In this document: positions 17,721 to 24,625 of the stretch, in pieces | Numbering within the stretch: position 1 is the first letter of the stretch | How the letters are laid out: every line of letters begins with the position of its first letter | From: Acidobacteriota bacterium | Lineage (GTDB): Bacteria; Acidobacteriota; Vicinamibacteria; Vicinamibacterales; UBA8438 | Assembly: GCA_011523845.1 (NCBI GenBank) | Contig: WTFV01000120.1 | Span: 1-36,451 of the forward strand | Length of the DNA stretch: 36,451 bases | Direction of reading: 5' to 3' | Position numbers and translations under genes: made by a program | The notes under the pieces: model-generated | Told to the model about the DNA's origin: nothing | The model's input: the letters and a program-made list of their open reading frames with translations, nothing else | Database searches by the model: none

Positions 17721-18173
17721 TCACGCCGTTGCGTCGTCGCGGCCTCCGGCCGCAATCCGCACGAAGTCGCCCTCGGTGAGAATGCCGACGAGGGCTCCCT
17801 GCTCGACGACCGGGAGGCACCCGATCTTGCGATCGGACATGAGGCGCGCCGCGTCGGCGAGCGACGTGTCAGGTGTCGTGGTGATGACCGGCTCGGTCAT
17901 GACCTCCTTGACGACGACCGAAGACAGCACCTGGTCACGGGCCCGTGAGCCGTATCCGAGCGCCCGCAGCAGAGCGCTCTGAAAGAGATCGCGCTGGCTC
18001 ACGATGCCGGCCAGGCGCCCGCGCTCGTCGAGCACCGGCAGGTGGCGGCAGCGTACGGTGCGCATAAGGTCGTCGGCTACCTGGAGATGGTCGTTGCGGC
18101 CGAGGGTCCTCGGGTCGCGGCTCATCACGTCTCCGACCCGCAGGGCTGCGACCAGTGGTGTGGGCGGCCGCAT
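17721..18173 (-). CDS. Tandem CBS-domain protein
   Basis: 150 residues made of one CBS pair: VGDVMSRDPRTLGRNDHLQV to GIVSQRDLF, then VKEVMTEPVITTTPDTSLAD to GILTEGDFVRIA. CBS pairs bind adenine nucleotides and act as energy or redox-related sensors; no enzymatic domain is attached. The ATG is 1 nt past the TAA of the small membrane protein gene, with GGGAAGGA upstream, so the two are co-transcribed from the sigma-54-type promoter at 18446-18461. A second, related CBS-pair gene lies at 25284-25763. Confidence 0.9.
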   Translation of the reverse strand: MRPPTPLVAALRVGDVMSRDPRTLGRNDHLQVADDLMRTVRCRHLPVLDERGRLAGIVSQRDLFQSALLRALGYGSRARDQVLSSVVVKEVMTEPVITTTPDTSLADAARLMSDRKIGCLPVVEQGALVGILTEGDFVRIAAGGRDDATA

Positions 18174-18174
18174 C

Positions 18175-18393
18175 TTACTGGTCCTTCCCCAGATGGCCGA
18201 CGAGGCCCCACACGAACAACCCGACCCCGACCAGGCCCACGACGACCCCGACCGGCAGCATGATCATCGTCACCCCGAGCCCGAGGCCGACGACCATCAA
18301 CACGAACCCGACGGCCACGGCCACCACGTGGCCGAGAATCCGTTCGCCGGTCTCGATGAACCTTCGCCCTCGACCCGTTGGTTGTGTCGCCAT
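18175..18393 (-). CDS. Small two-helix membrane protein
   Basis: 72 residues: a short basic N-terminus (GRGRRFIETGERI) and two closely spaced hydrophobic helices (about 19-41 and 47-67) rich in Val and Gly. No family was recognised. It is the first gene downstream of a consensus -24/-12 promoter and is 1 nt from the CBS-domain gene, suggesting a joint role at the membrane. Confidence 0.75.
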   Translation of the reverse strand: MATQPTGRGRRFIETGERILGHVVAVAVGFVLMVVGLGLGVTMIMLPVGVVVGLVGVGLFVWGLVGHLGKDQ

Positions 18394-18445
18394 TGCACCT
18401 GTACCTCTGTCCTGGAAGGCGATATTGCCGTCTCGTCACGATCTC

Positions 18446-18461
18446 AGCAAATCGCGTGCCA
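18446..18461 (-). promoter_or_regulatory. Consensus sigma-54 (-24/-12) promoter
   Basis: On the minus strand it reads TGGCACGCGATTTGCT, matching TGGCACG-N4-TTGCW at all informative positions. The GG and GC dinucleotides are 10 bp apart. Transcription should start near 18435, about 42 nt before the membrane-protein ATG at 18393. It lies between the response-regulator stop (18502) and that gene. Confidence 0.88.
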
Positions 18462-18501
18462 CGCCGGGATGCCGCCGTGACGGATGGACCGTGGACGCAA
18501 C

Positions 18502-19857
18502 CTACTTCGTCAATGCGAACTTCTCGATCCGATAGCGGATCTGGTCCCGATTGAGTCCGAGCAGCGTGGCGGCGCGGGTCTGATTCCAGCCGGTTCGTTC
18601 CAGGGCCTGTACGACGAGGTCGCGCTCGATGGCCTCCAGGTTCGTTCCCGCCGGCGGCAGCGTGACCCCGGTCGGCATTCCGTCCCGCGGGCGGAGCATC
18701 GGGAAGTCCCGCTCGGTCAACCGGTTGCCCTCGCTCAGCAACACCGCGCGTTCGACCACGTTGCGCAGTTCGCGCACGTTGCCGGGCCACGTATGGCGCT
18801 GCAGCGCCTCGATCGCGCCGGGGTCGACGTCCTCCACGCGCTTGCGGAACTCGCGGTTGAATCCGTCGACGAAGAAGCGGACGAGTACCGGGATGTCGTC
18901 GGCCCGGTCACGCAGCGGGGGCAGCTTCACGGGCAGTACGTCGAGGCGATAGAAGAGATCCTCGCGGAACGTGCCGTCGCGCGCCTTCCGCTCCAGGTCC
19001 TGGTTGGTGGCCGCAATGACGCGCACGTCGACGCCGATGTCGGCCGCGCCCCCGACACGCTTGAAGGTCTTCTCCTCGAGGAACCGCAGGAGCTTGGACT
19101 GCAGCGGCAGCGCCATCTCGCCGATCTCGTCGAGAAACACCGTCCCGCCGTCGGCCGACTCCAGCAGGCCGCGTTTCTGCTGCTTCGCGTCCGTGAAGGC
19201 CCCCCGCTCGTGGCCGAAGAGCTGGCTCTCGAGCAGCGTCTCGGTCAGCGCCGAGCAGGTGATGTTCATGAAGGGCCGCGCGGCCCGCGCGCTCGTGTAG
19301 TGAATCACCTTCGCAGCCAGATCCTTCCCGGTGCCGCTCTCGCCGGTGAGAAGCACGGTCGAGGCCGGGCTCGCCGCAATCTTGCCGAGCAGCTTCTTGA
19401 CCCGGGCAGCGACCGGGGAGTCGCCGATGATGCGGTCGAGGCTGTACGGCTCCCGCTGGCTCGCGCGAATCGCCCGCAGCTCCCGCCGCAGCCGGGTGGT
19501 CTCGAGCGCCTTGCCCACCAGCAGCGCGATCTCGTCCAGATTGAACGGCTTCGTGACGTAGTGGTAGGCGCCCTGCTTCATGACGGCGACAGCCGTCTCG
19601 ACGTCGGAATACGCGGTGAGAACGATGACGAGGACGTCGGGGTCCCGGCGGCGCAGCGCCTCCAGAACGTGGAGGCCGTCCGTGTCGCCGAGACGGTAGT
19701 CGAGGAGCACGAGGTCGACGGCGTCGCCGAAGCGCGCGAGCGTCTGCCGTCCCGATTCCGCTTCGACCGTGGCGTATCCCTCGGCCGACAGGCGCTCGGC
19801 GAGCGACCAGCGGATCAGGCGCTCGTCGTCGGCTATCAGGATCGTCGCCCTGCTCAT
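18502..19857 (-). CDS. Sigma-54-dependent response regulator (NtrC/AtoC family)
   Basis: 451 residues from ATG 19857 (MSRATILIADDERLIR). The receiver domain (4-118) has D10, D11, phospho-acceptor D53, T81 and K103. The AAA+ domain (139-375) has Walker A GESGTGKD (172-179) and Walker B VFLDEIGEM (240-248). The sigma-54 contact loop reads GAFTDA (219-224) instead of GAFTGA. The C-terminal Fis-type helix-turn-helix (about 415-451) contains GWNQTRAATLLGLNRDQIRY. Once phosphorylated it should remodel sigma-54 RNA polymerase at -24/-12 promoters, of which several flank it. The likely partner kinase is at 20663-22198. It follows the cytochrome gene 19922-20410 on the same strand. Confidence 0.96.
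   Translation of the reverse strand: MSRATILIADDERLIRWSLAERLSAEGYATVEAESGRQTLARFGDAVDLVLLDYRLGDTDGLHVLEALRRRDPDVLVIVLTAYSDVETAVAVMKQGAYHYVTKPFNLDEIALLVGKALETTRLRRELRAIRASQREPYSLDRIIGDSPVAARVKKLLGKIAASPASTVLLTGESGTGKDLAAKVIHYTSARAARPFMNITCSALTETLLESQLFGHERGAFTDAKQQKRGLLESADGGTVFLDEIGEMALPLQSKLLRFLEEKTFKRVGGAADIGVDVRVIAATNQDLERKARDGTFREDLFYRLDVLPVKLPPLRDRADDIPVLVRFFVDGFNREFRKRVEDVDPGAIEALQRHTWPGNVRELRNVVERAVLLSEGNRLTERDFPMLRPRDGMPTGVTLPPAGTNLEAIERDLVVQALERTGWNQTRAATLLGLNRDQIRYRIEKFALTK
18535..18549 (-). promoter_or_regulatory. Possible enhancer-binding site upstream of the 18446 promoter
   Basis: GCGGATCTGGTCCCG on the plus strand resembles the GCGGAW-N-TCCCG elements at 22267-22282 and 25891-25904. 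It lies about 80 bp upstream of the -24 element, inside the 3' end of the regulator gene. The match may be chance. Confidence 0.3.
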
Positions 19858-19921
19858 CGCTGGCAGCTTGGGGGCGCGGCGCGCCCTTCGAGAGGCGGAA
19901 GCACTTCGGTCACGCGTTCGG

Positions 19922-20410
19922 TCATTGTCCTGAAGCAACCAGCGAACCCGGCGGACGGGGGCTGCGAACGCCGGGCGCCAGGCGGCCGGGCGCGCGGTCG
20001 TGCTCGGCCTGCCGGGATTCTCGCAGCAGCCGGTGGCATTGCACGCAGGTGGAGGTCAGCGTCATGTACGCGGTCGCCACCTCGTCGATGTCGCGGGCGG
20101 CGGCCGCCTGGCCGAGGCTTCGCGCGGCTTCCTGAAACTCCCCCGCGTAGCGAAGGTACGACGGCGTCGCCAGCGGCGTCCAGGTGGACTGCTCGCTGAT
20201 GCGCAGCAGATCGCCCGCGTAGCGCCGGGCGGCCGGGAAGCGGGCCAGGACGACCGCCTCGAAGAGCCCTTGTGCGCGATCCAGCTTCTGGCGCATCGAG
20301 CTGCCCAGGTCCGGTTGGGCGACGGCTGGAGCCGCTGCCAGCGCGAGCATTGCCAGCGTGAGGAGCGCATTCCTGATTCCGATCCGGGGTCGTGCACCCG
20401 TGTCCCGCAT
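19922..20410 (-). CDS. Small secreted monoheme c-type cytochrome
   Basis: 162 residues with a signal peptide (about 1-31, AAAPAVAQ) and one heme-binding motif C122-V-Q-C-H126 near the C-terminus after a helical region. This layout resembles cytochrome c'-like four-helix proteins. It is a clear paralogue of the 24120-24539 product: both have MRQKLD/MQQKLDHTQ, then LFEAVVL/LLEAVVL, STWTPL/TTWTSL and YLRYAGEFQEAA/YVRYAFDFQDTA before the heme site. The ATG has AAGGGTGG upstream. It is transcribed toward the response regulator, 64 nt away, and probably shares its operon. Confidence 0.85.
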   Translation of the reverse strand: MRDTGARPRIGIRNALLTLAMLALAAAPAVAQPDLGSSMRQKLDRAQGLFEAVVLARFPAARRYAGDLLRISEQSTWTPLATPSYLRYAGEFQEAARSLGQAAAARDIDEVATAYMTLTSTCVQCHRLLRESRQAEHDRAPGRLAPGVRSPRPPGSLVASGQ

Positions 20411-20482
20411 GGTTCGTCCACCCTTTCATCGAGCCGCGGTTGATCCTCGCGCTCCGTACGCGCGGCGCCCTGCGATCTCCGA

Positions 20483-20498
20483 TGCACGATCCGGGCCA
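20483..20498 (-). promoter_or_regulatory. Candidate sigma-54 promoter for the cytochrome/response-regulator operon
   Basis: The minus strand reads TGGCCCGGATCGTGCA, with GG and GC 10 bp apart and 10 of 12 informative positions matching the -24/-12 consensus. The predicted start near 20473 would give a leader of about 63 nt. If real, the regulator would control its own synthesis. Confidence 0.55.
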
Positions 20499-20513
20499 GT
20501 TCCGACGGTGCCG

Positions 20514-20549
20514 CCGCGTGCAGGGCGCCGGGGGCCACCCTGCACGCGG
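20514..20549 (+). repeat. Perfect 12-bp inverted repeat in the divergent regulator/kinase intergenic region
   Basis: Arms CCGCGTGCAGGG (20514-20525) and CCCTGCACGCGG (20538-20549) flank a 12-nt loop. It sits just upstream of the 20483 promoter candidate and between the divergent cytochrome and kinase genes, so it may be an operator or an RNA hairpin. Confidence 0.6.
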
Positions 20550-20579
20550 TCCACACGCGCATCATCCCTGCCGCTGAAG

Positions 20580-20652
20580 TCTGCGCCGCAGAACGGTGCA
20601 GACGTCCGGACAGGCCCGGTTGGGGGGCACTCGGAGCCGCAGGCGACGATTT
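20580..20652 (+). repeat. Dispersed intergenic repeat A
   Basis: Runs from TCTGCGCCGCAGAACGGTGC to CGGAGCCGCAGGCGACGATT and is nearly identical to 9277-9346. It ends about 10 bp before the earliest start of the histidine kinase gene. Confidence 0.82.
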
Positions 20653-20662
20653 CCGCGCTAGC

Positions 20663-22198
20663 ATGAGGCCATGTCGACGGCGATCCGCTTCCATGCCTGC
20701 TCGCCGGGATAGCGAGTCCGTGAATCACGTCGCCGGACGCGTCCCGCCGATCTTCGTGGCCGTCGAGCTCGACGACTACCTGGACGTGTCGCAGACGATG
20801 CTGCTGACCCTGAGCAACCGCGGGCGGGTGTCGCACATCAACCGGGCCGGCTGCGAGCTGCTCGGCCGGGAAGAGGCCGACATCCTCGGGTCGAGCTGGT
20901 TCGACACGTTCGTGCCGGCCTCCGTCCGAGACCGCATGCGAACGCTCTTCCGGCAGAGCATGGCCGGCGACGAGGAGGTGGGCCACTTCGAGAGTCCCGT
21001 GCTCAGCAGGACGCGCGGCGAGCGTCTGGTGGCCTGGCACGCGGCGCCTGTCCGGCTGGCGGACGGGATGGTGGCCGGCATGATCCTCTCCGGTCTGGAC
21101 ATCACCGACCGGGAGCAGAACCGGAAGAGCCGGGAACGGCTCCTGAAGGAGCTCGGCGCCGTCAAGTTCGCGCTCGATCAGTCGGCAATCGTCGCCACGA
21201 CCGACCTCGACGGCGTCATCACCGCGGTCAACGACAAGTTCTGCGAGATCTCGAAGTACTCCCGCGAGGAGCTGCTCGGCAGGAACCATCGCATCGTCAA
21301 CTCCGGGCATCACGGCGCGGACTTCTTTCGCAACCTGTGGAGCACCATCGCGGCGGGCAGGATCTGGAACGGCGAGATCCGGAACCGCGCCAAGGACGGC
21401 GGCATCTACTGGGTCCACACGACGATCGTGCCCTTCCTCGACGCGCAGGGTCAGCCGTACCAGTACATGGCGATTCACTACGAGGTCACGGAACGAAAGG
21501 CAGCCGAGGCGCGCCTGCGCAGGCAGGAGACGCTGGCCCGGCTCGGGCAGATGTCGGCGATGGTGGCGCACGAGGTGAAGAACCCGCTCGCCGGCATCAG
21601 CGGGGCGCTCCAGGTCGTCGGCTCGCGGCTGGCGGCCGAGAGCCGCGATCGGAAGATCCTCGACGACATCCAGGATCGCATCGCCGCCCTGGACCGGATG
21701 CTGCAGGACCTGCTGACGTTCGCCAGCCCGAGAGAGCCTGCTCCCGCTCCCAGCGCGCTGCGCGCCGTCATCGGCGAGGCCGCGGCGGCCATTCGCGGGG
21801 ACCCCGCGATGAGCGGCATCGCGGTCGAACTCCGGGGAGACGACCCCACGCTGCCACTCGACCGGGAACAGATGCACATCGTCTTTCTGAACGTGCTGCT
21901 GAACGCGGCCCAGGCGATGGGCCTGCGCGGCGACATCGAGGTGGACGTCGGGACGGCGCCCGGCGGGTGCGTGGTCACCGTCGCGGATCGCGGGTCGGGC
22001 ATCGCGCCTGCCCTGCGCGAGAAGATATTCCAGCCCTTCTTCTCCACCAGGAGCCGAGGGGCGGGTCTGGGGCTCCCCACGGCCCGGCGCATCGTCGAGG
22101 CGCACGGCGGCTCGCTGACCGCCCGCCCGCGCGAGGGCGGCGGAACGGTGCTGACGGTGACGCTGCCGCTTCGCGAGGCGGTCGGTGCCGGGGCCTGA
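20663..22198 (+). CDS. Soluble PAS-PAS sensor histidine kinase (NtrB-like)
   Basis: 511 residues from ATG 20663; ATG 20693 or GTG 20720 are equally possible, since none has a good ribosome binding site. PAS1 spans about 40-150 and PAS2 about 165-280 (RNHRIVNSGHHGADFFRNLW). The HisKA domain has H303 in MVAHEVKNPLAG. The HATPase_c domain (about 395-505) has the N box NVLLNAAQAM, DRGSGIAP and the GLGLPTARRIVEAHGGS box. No membrane helix is present, so the signal is intracellular; PAS2 may bind a cofactor, but none can be named. It is divergent from the regulator operon and the obvious partner of the 18502-19857 regulator. Confidence 0.93.
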   Translation: MRPCRRRSASMPARRDSESVNHVAGRVPPIFVAVELDDYLDVSQTMLLTLSNRGRVSHINRAGCELLGREEADILGSSWFDTFVPASVRDRMRTLFRQSMAGDEEVGHFESPVLSRTRGERLVAWHAAPVRLADGMVAGMILSGLDITDREQNRKSRERLLKELGAVKFALDQSAIVATTDLDGVITAVNDKFCEISKYSREELLGRNHRIVNSGHHGADFFRNLWSTIAAGRIWNGEIRNRAKDGGIYWVHTTIVPFLDAQGQPYQYMAIHYEVTERKAAEARLRRQETLARLGQMSAMVAHEVKNPLAGISGALQVVGSRLAAESRDRKILDDIQDRIAALDRMLQDLLTFASPREPAPAPSALRAVIGEAAAAIRGDPAMSGIAVELRGDDPTLPLDREQMHIVFLNVLLNAAQAMGLRGDIEVDVGTAPGGCVVTVADRGSGIAPALREKIFQPFFSTRSRGAGLGLPTARRIVEAHGGSLTARPREGGGTVLTVTLPLREAVGAGA

Positions 22199-22266
22199 GT
22201 CGGGCGGAGCCGGCGTTCGCGCGGGCAGCGGGGTACCGCGCGAGCCGCCCTTGTCCGCCGCAGGGT

Positions 22267-22296
22267 GCGGAATTTTTCCCGCTCGAATGGGGAAAA
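22267..22296 (+). promoter_or_regulatory. Candidate enhancer-binding site (dyad) upstream of the 22379 promoter
   Basis: GCGGAATTTTTCCCGC (22267-22282) overlaps a dyad TTTTCCC-N9-GGGAAAA (22274-22280 and 22290-22296). It is AT-rich in a GC-rich background and is centred about 100 bp before the -24 element, the typical distance for an NtrC-type binding site. A similar GCGGAAT-N-TCCCGC is found at 25891-25904. Confidence 0.5.
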
Positions 22297-22378
22297 GCCA
22301 GCACGCATTTCTCTGCGGGGCTCCGACTGCACGCGCAGGCATGCGTGTCCCCCGTACCTGAATTGGCTGCGCAGGTCG

Positions 22379-22394
22379 TGGCACGTGCCTTGCT
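22379..22394 (+). promoter_or_regulatory. Consensus sigma-54 (-24/-12) promoter
   Basis: TGGCACGTGCCTTGCT matches TGGCACG-N4-TTGCW at every informative base. Transcription should start near 22405, 25 nt before the ATG at 22430. It would drive the 42-residue membrane protein and the pentaheme cytochrome. Confidence 0.9.
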
Positions 22395-22429
22395 ATTCGA
22401 ATATCTGTCTTGCCGCAGGAGTGATGAAG

Positions 22430-22558
22430 ATGCGCGTGTCGGCAACGAAGACGCCCGTGTCGGCAACCGAGGCCGCGTGGCTGGTGGGGGGGTTGCTGGT
22501 CCTCGCATTGATCGCCGGGGCTGCGTACCTGGTGGCGATCCTGTTGGCAGGAGCATGA
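22430..22558 (+). CDS. 42-residue single-helix membrane protein
   Basis: Starts at ATG 22430, which AGGAG (22417-22421) precedes by 8 nt; an ATG at 22424 is too close to that site. After a short hydrophilic segment (MRVSATKTPVSATEA) there is one hydrophobic helix (about 16-40). No family was recognised. Being the first gene after a consensus sigma-54 promoter and 66 nt ahead of the pentaheme cytochrome, it may be an anchor or small subunit for that cytochrome. Confidence 0.7.
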   Translation: MRVSATKTPVSATEAAWLVGGLLVLALIAGAAYLVAILLAGA

Positions 22559-22624
22559 CCGCGCCGCGCGACGGGTTCGAGTGCACTTCGTTTGGCGGAA
22601 ACCCGGTAACCCGTTGAGGGCTCC

Positions 22625-23404
22625 ATGATCTCGACCACAGTGAAGCACCTGCCGCCGATCGTGATCGCGCTGGCGATCCTCGGGCTGCTCGAATCACCGG
22701 TGGCGCTCGCGCAGCTCGACCGGAGTCGATGCGCCGACTGCCACTTCGCCAATCCCTATACCGAGCCGGCGCAGCAGCACCTGCACCGCTGGAGCCTGTC
22801 GCCGCATCAGCGCGCCGACGTGGGTTGCGACAGTTGCCACGGAGGCAACCCGGACACGTTCGAGTCGCTGCAGGCGCATCGGGGCGTGCTGAGCAGCTTC
22901 AATCCGTCCAGCCCCGTCCATCGCACGCAGTTGCCCGCCACGTGCGGCTCCTGTCACGTGGGTCCCTACGTCAACTTCCAGGCCAGCCGGCACCACGAGC
23001 TGTTGGGCCAGGGCGACCGCCGCGTCCCGACCTGCTCGACGTGCCACGGCAGCGTCGATGGGCGGCTGCTGTCGCCGCAGGGCCTCGAGCGTCAATGCGC
23101 GGAGTGCCACGGGCCCGACGGTATAGAACCCCGCCCGGGGCGTGCGGCCGACGCGCGCCTCCTGCTGGAGGGCATCGCCAACGTGCGGGAGTCGCTGGAG
23201 GCGGCCCGCCGGCTGATCGAGCGTGTCCGCGACGCCGGGCGCAGACGAACGCTGGAGGCGGCGTATCTGCAGGCGGAGATCCCGGTGATCGAGGCGCGGC
23301 GCGCCGGTCACCGTTTCGTCTTCGACCAGCTCGAGGAACGCCTGGAGACGGCCCAGGAGCGCACGGCTGCACTGTTGAGCGAGCTGGTGAACCCCGCGCC
23401 GTGA
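22625..23404 (+). CDS. Periplasmic pentaheme c-type cytochrome
   Basis: 259 residues with a signal peptide (about 1-30, ending VALAQ) and a GAGGG ribosome binding site. Five CXXCH motifs are present: CADCH (36-40), CDSCH (68-72), CGSCH (107-111), CSTCH (137-141) and CAECH (158-162), with extra histidines (HLHRW, SRHHELLG) that could be distal ligands. The last 90 residues are a charged helix without heme (AARRLIERVRDAGRRRTLEA). It resembles NapC/NrfH-like or cytochrome c554-type electron carriers, but a specific partner cannot be named. Its maturation would need the Ccm system represented at the left edge of the window. Confidence 0.88.
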   Translation: MISTTVKHLPPIVIALAILGLLESPVALAQLDRSRCADCHFANPYTEPAQQHLHRWSLSPHQRADVGCDSCHGGNPDTFESLQAHRGVLSSFNPSSPVHRTQLPATCGSCHVGPYVNFQASRHHELLGQGDRRVPTCSTCHGSVDGRLLSPQGLERQCAECHGPDGIEPRPGRAADARLLLEGIANVRESLEAARRLIERVRDAGRRRTLEAAYLQAEIPVIEARRAGHRFVFDQLEERLETAQERTAALLSELVNPAP

Positions 23405-23627
23405 CGCCACGCGCGGCCTGGCCCCGCAGTTCGCAAGTCCGTTGGGGTTTCCGGAAATCTGCGCGAGGCATCGTGCTGGTGCGGACCACGCCGGGCCGGC
23501 GCGGCGGTCGACGCGTGCGAGTATCCGGCTTGGCGTGTGGCAAGTGCCTACCTGGGAATCCACCCAGGTTTCTTCCATGCGCCGGTCCGGGCCCTGCCGG
23601 GTGGAAGACTGAAAGGACACCGGGGAG

Positions 23628-24113
23628 ATGACTCTGACGCGAATCCTGCTGCCGACCGATTTCAGCGACACCGCCCAGTACGCGCTCGACTACGCGCGCG
23701 AGTTGGCCAGGCGGTTCGGCGCCGGCGTGCACCTGCTGCATGTGGTGCCCGATCCGATGCAGAACTGGACGGTCGAGGCGATGCCCGTCGTTTCCGATCT
23801 GGCGGAGCGATGGAAGGCCGATGCGGAGCGCCGTCTGGAGGAGGTGCGGCTGGATGGCCCCCAGACCGTGCGGGCGGTCCGCATCGGCCATGCGTTCGTC
23901 GAGATTCTGCAGTACGCCGCCGACAACGAGATCGACCTGATCGTGATGGGAACGCACGGGCGCGGGCCGGTGGAGCACCTCCTGCTCGGCAGCGTTGCCG
24001 AGAAGGTGGTGCGCAAGGCGTCGTGCCCGGTGCTCACGGTGAAGCAGGCGGGGCACGTGTTCGTCATGCCGGCCGTGCCGGTAGAACCGCCGGCGCCCGA
24101 GCCCGCAACGTAG
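23628..24113 (+). CDS. Universal stress protein (UspA family)
   Basis: 161 residues, one Usp domain. It begins LTRILLPTDFSDTAQYAL and carries the ATP-binding signature G108-T-H-G-R...G121-S-V-A-E (GTHGRGPVEHLLLGSVAEKV) followed by SCPVLTV. Usp proteins bind ATP and aid survival under starvation or low oxygen. GGGGAG lies just before the ATG. It is 223 nt downstream of the pentaheme cytochrome on the same strand, a gap with no other gene and no clear promoter. It converges on the second small cytochrome gene 6 nt away. Confidence 0.95.
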   Translation: MTLTRILLPTDFSDTAQYALDYARELARRFGAGVHLLHVVPDPMQNWTVEAMPVVSDLAERWKADAERRLEEVRLDGPQTVRAVRIGHAFVEILQYAADNEIDLIVMGTHGRGPVEHLLLGSVAEKVVRKASCPVLTVKQAGHVFVMPAVPVEPPAPEPAT

Positions 24114-24119
24114 CCGGCG

Positions 24120-24539
24120 TCATCGCCGCGCCGGTCGCCGCACACCGGGCTGGTAATCCTCGCGTCCGACGTACGCATGACAGTCGCCGCATCCGAGCAC
24201 CAACTCGGAGAACGCCAGCGCGACTCCGTCATCGTCGCCGAGACGCGCCGACTCCGCAAGCTCCTGTGCCGTGTCCTGGAAGTCGAAGGCGTAGCGCACG
24301 TACTCGTCGCTCCGGAGGCTCGTCCACGTCGTGGCGTCGCTCAGAAGCAGAAGCTCGCGGGCATAGCGTTCGACGGTGATGTGCTGCCGGAGGACAACCG
24401 CCTCGAGCAGACGCTGCGTGTGATCGAGCTTCTGTTGCATCAGCTCGTCGAGGGGCGGAAGCTGGCCGGAACTCGGCGTCACGGCCGACAGGACCACGAT
24501 AACGGTCAGAGCTCCGAAACGACGCGACAGTCTGATCAT
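24120..24539 (-). CDS. Small secreted monoheme c-type cytochrome, paralogue of the 19922-20410 product
   Basis: 139 residues from ATG 24539 with a strong AGGAGG site. A signal peptide (about 1-25) precedes a helical domain and one heme motif C117-G-D-C-H121. Residues 32-100 align with the cytochrome at 19922-20410, including MQQKLDHTQRLLEAVVL and TTWTSLRSDEYVRYAFDFQD. It lies 86 nt after the VIT1-like gene and probably ends an operon CBS-VIT1-cytochrome. Its function is unknown; electron transfer or gas binding is plausible. Confidence 0.85.
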   Translation of the reverse strand: MIRLSRRFGALTVIVVLSAVTPSSGQLPPLDELMQQKLDHTQRLLEAVVLRQHITVERYARELLLLSDATTWTSLRSDEYVRYAFDFQDTAQELAESARLGDDDGVALAFSELVLGCGDCHAYVGREDYQPGVRRPARR

Positions 24540-24625
24540 CCTGCCTCCTGGAGCGCGATCTGAACCATCGCGCTGATTGGTGCGAGGTCGGCCTCCCGGC
24601 GCTTCGACCCGCTGCATTGCCATCT

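Noticed and set aside
18484..20199. Long plus-strand open frame opposite the response regulator
   Set aside because: Shadow of a gene with intact receiver, AAA+ and HTH motifs.
23529..23560. Sigma-54 promoter upstream of the Usp gene (TTGGCGTGTGGCAAGTGCC)
   Set aside because: No GG-N10-GC arrangement with a TTGC-like -12 box can be made; Usp transcription control remains open.
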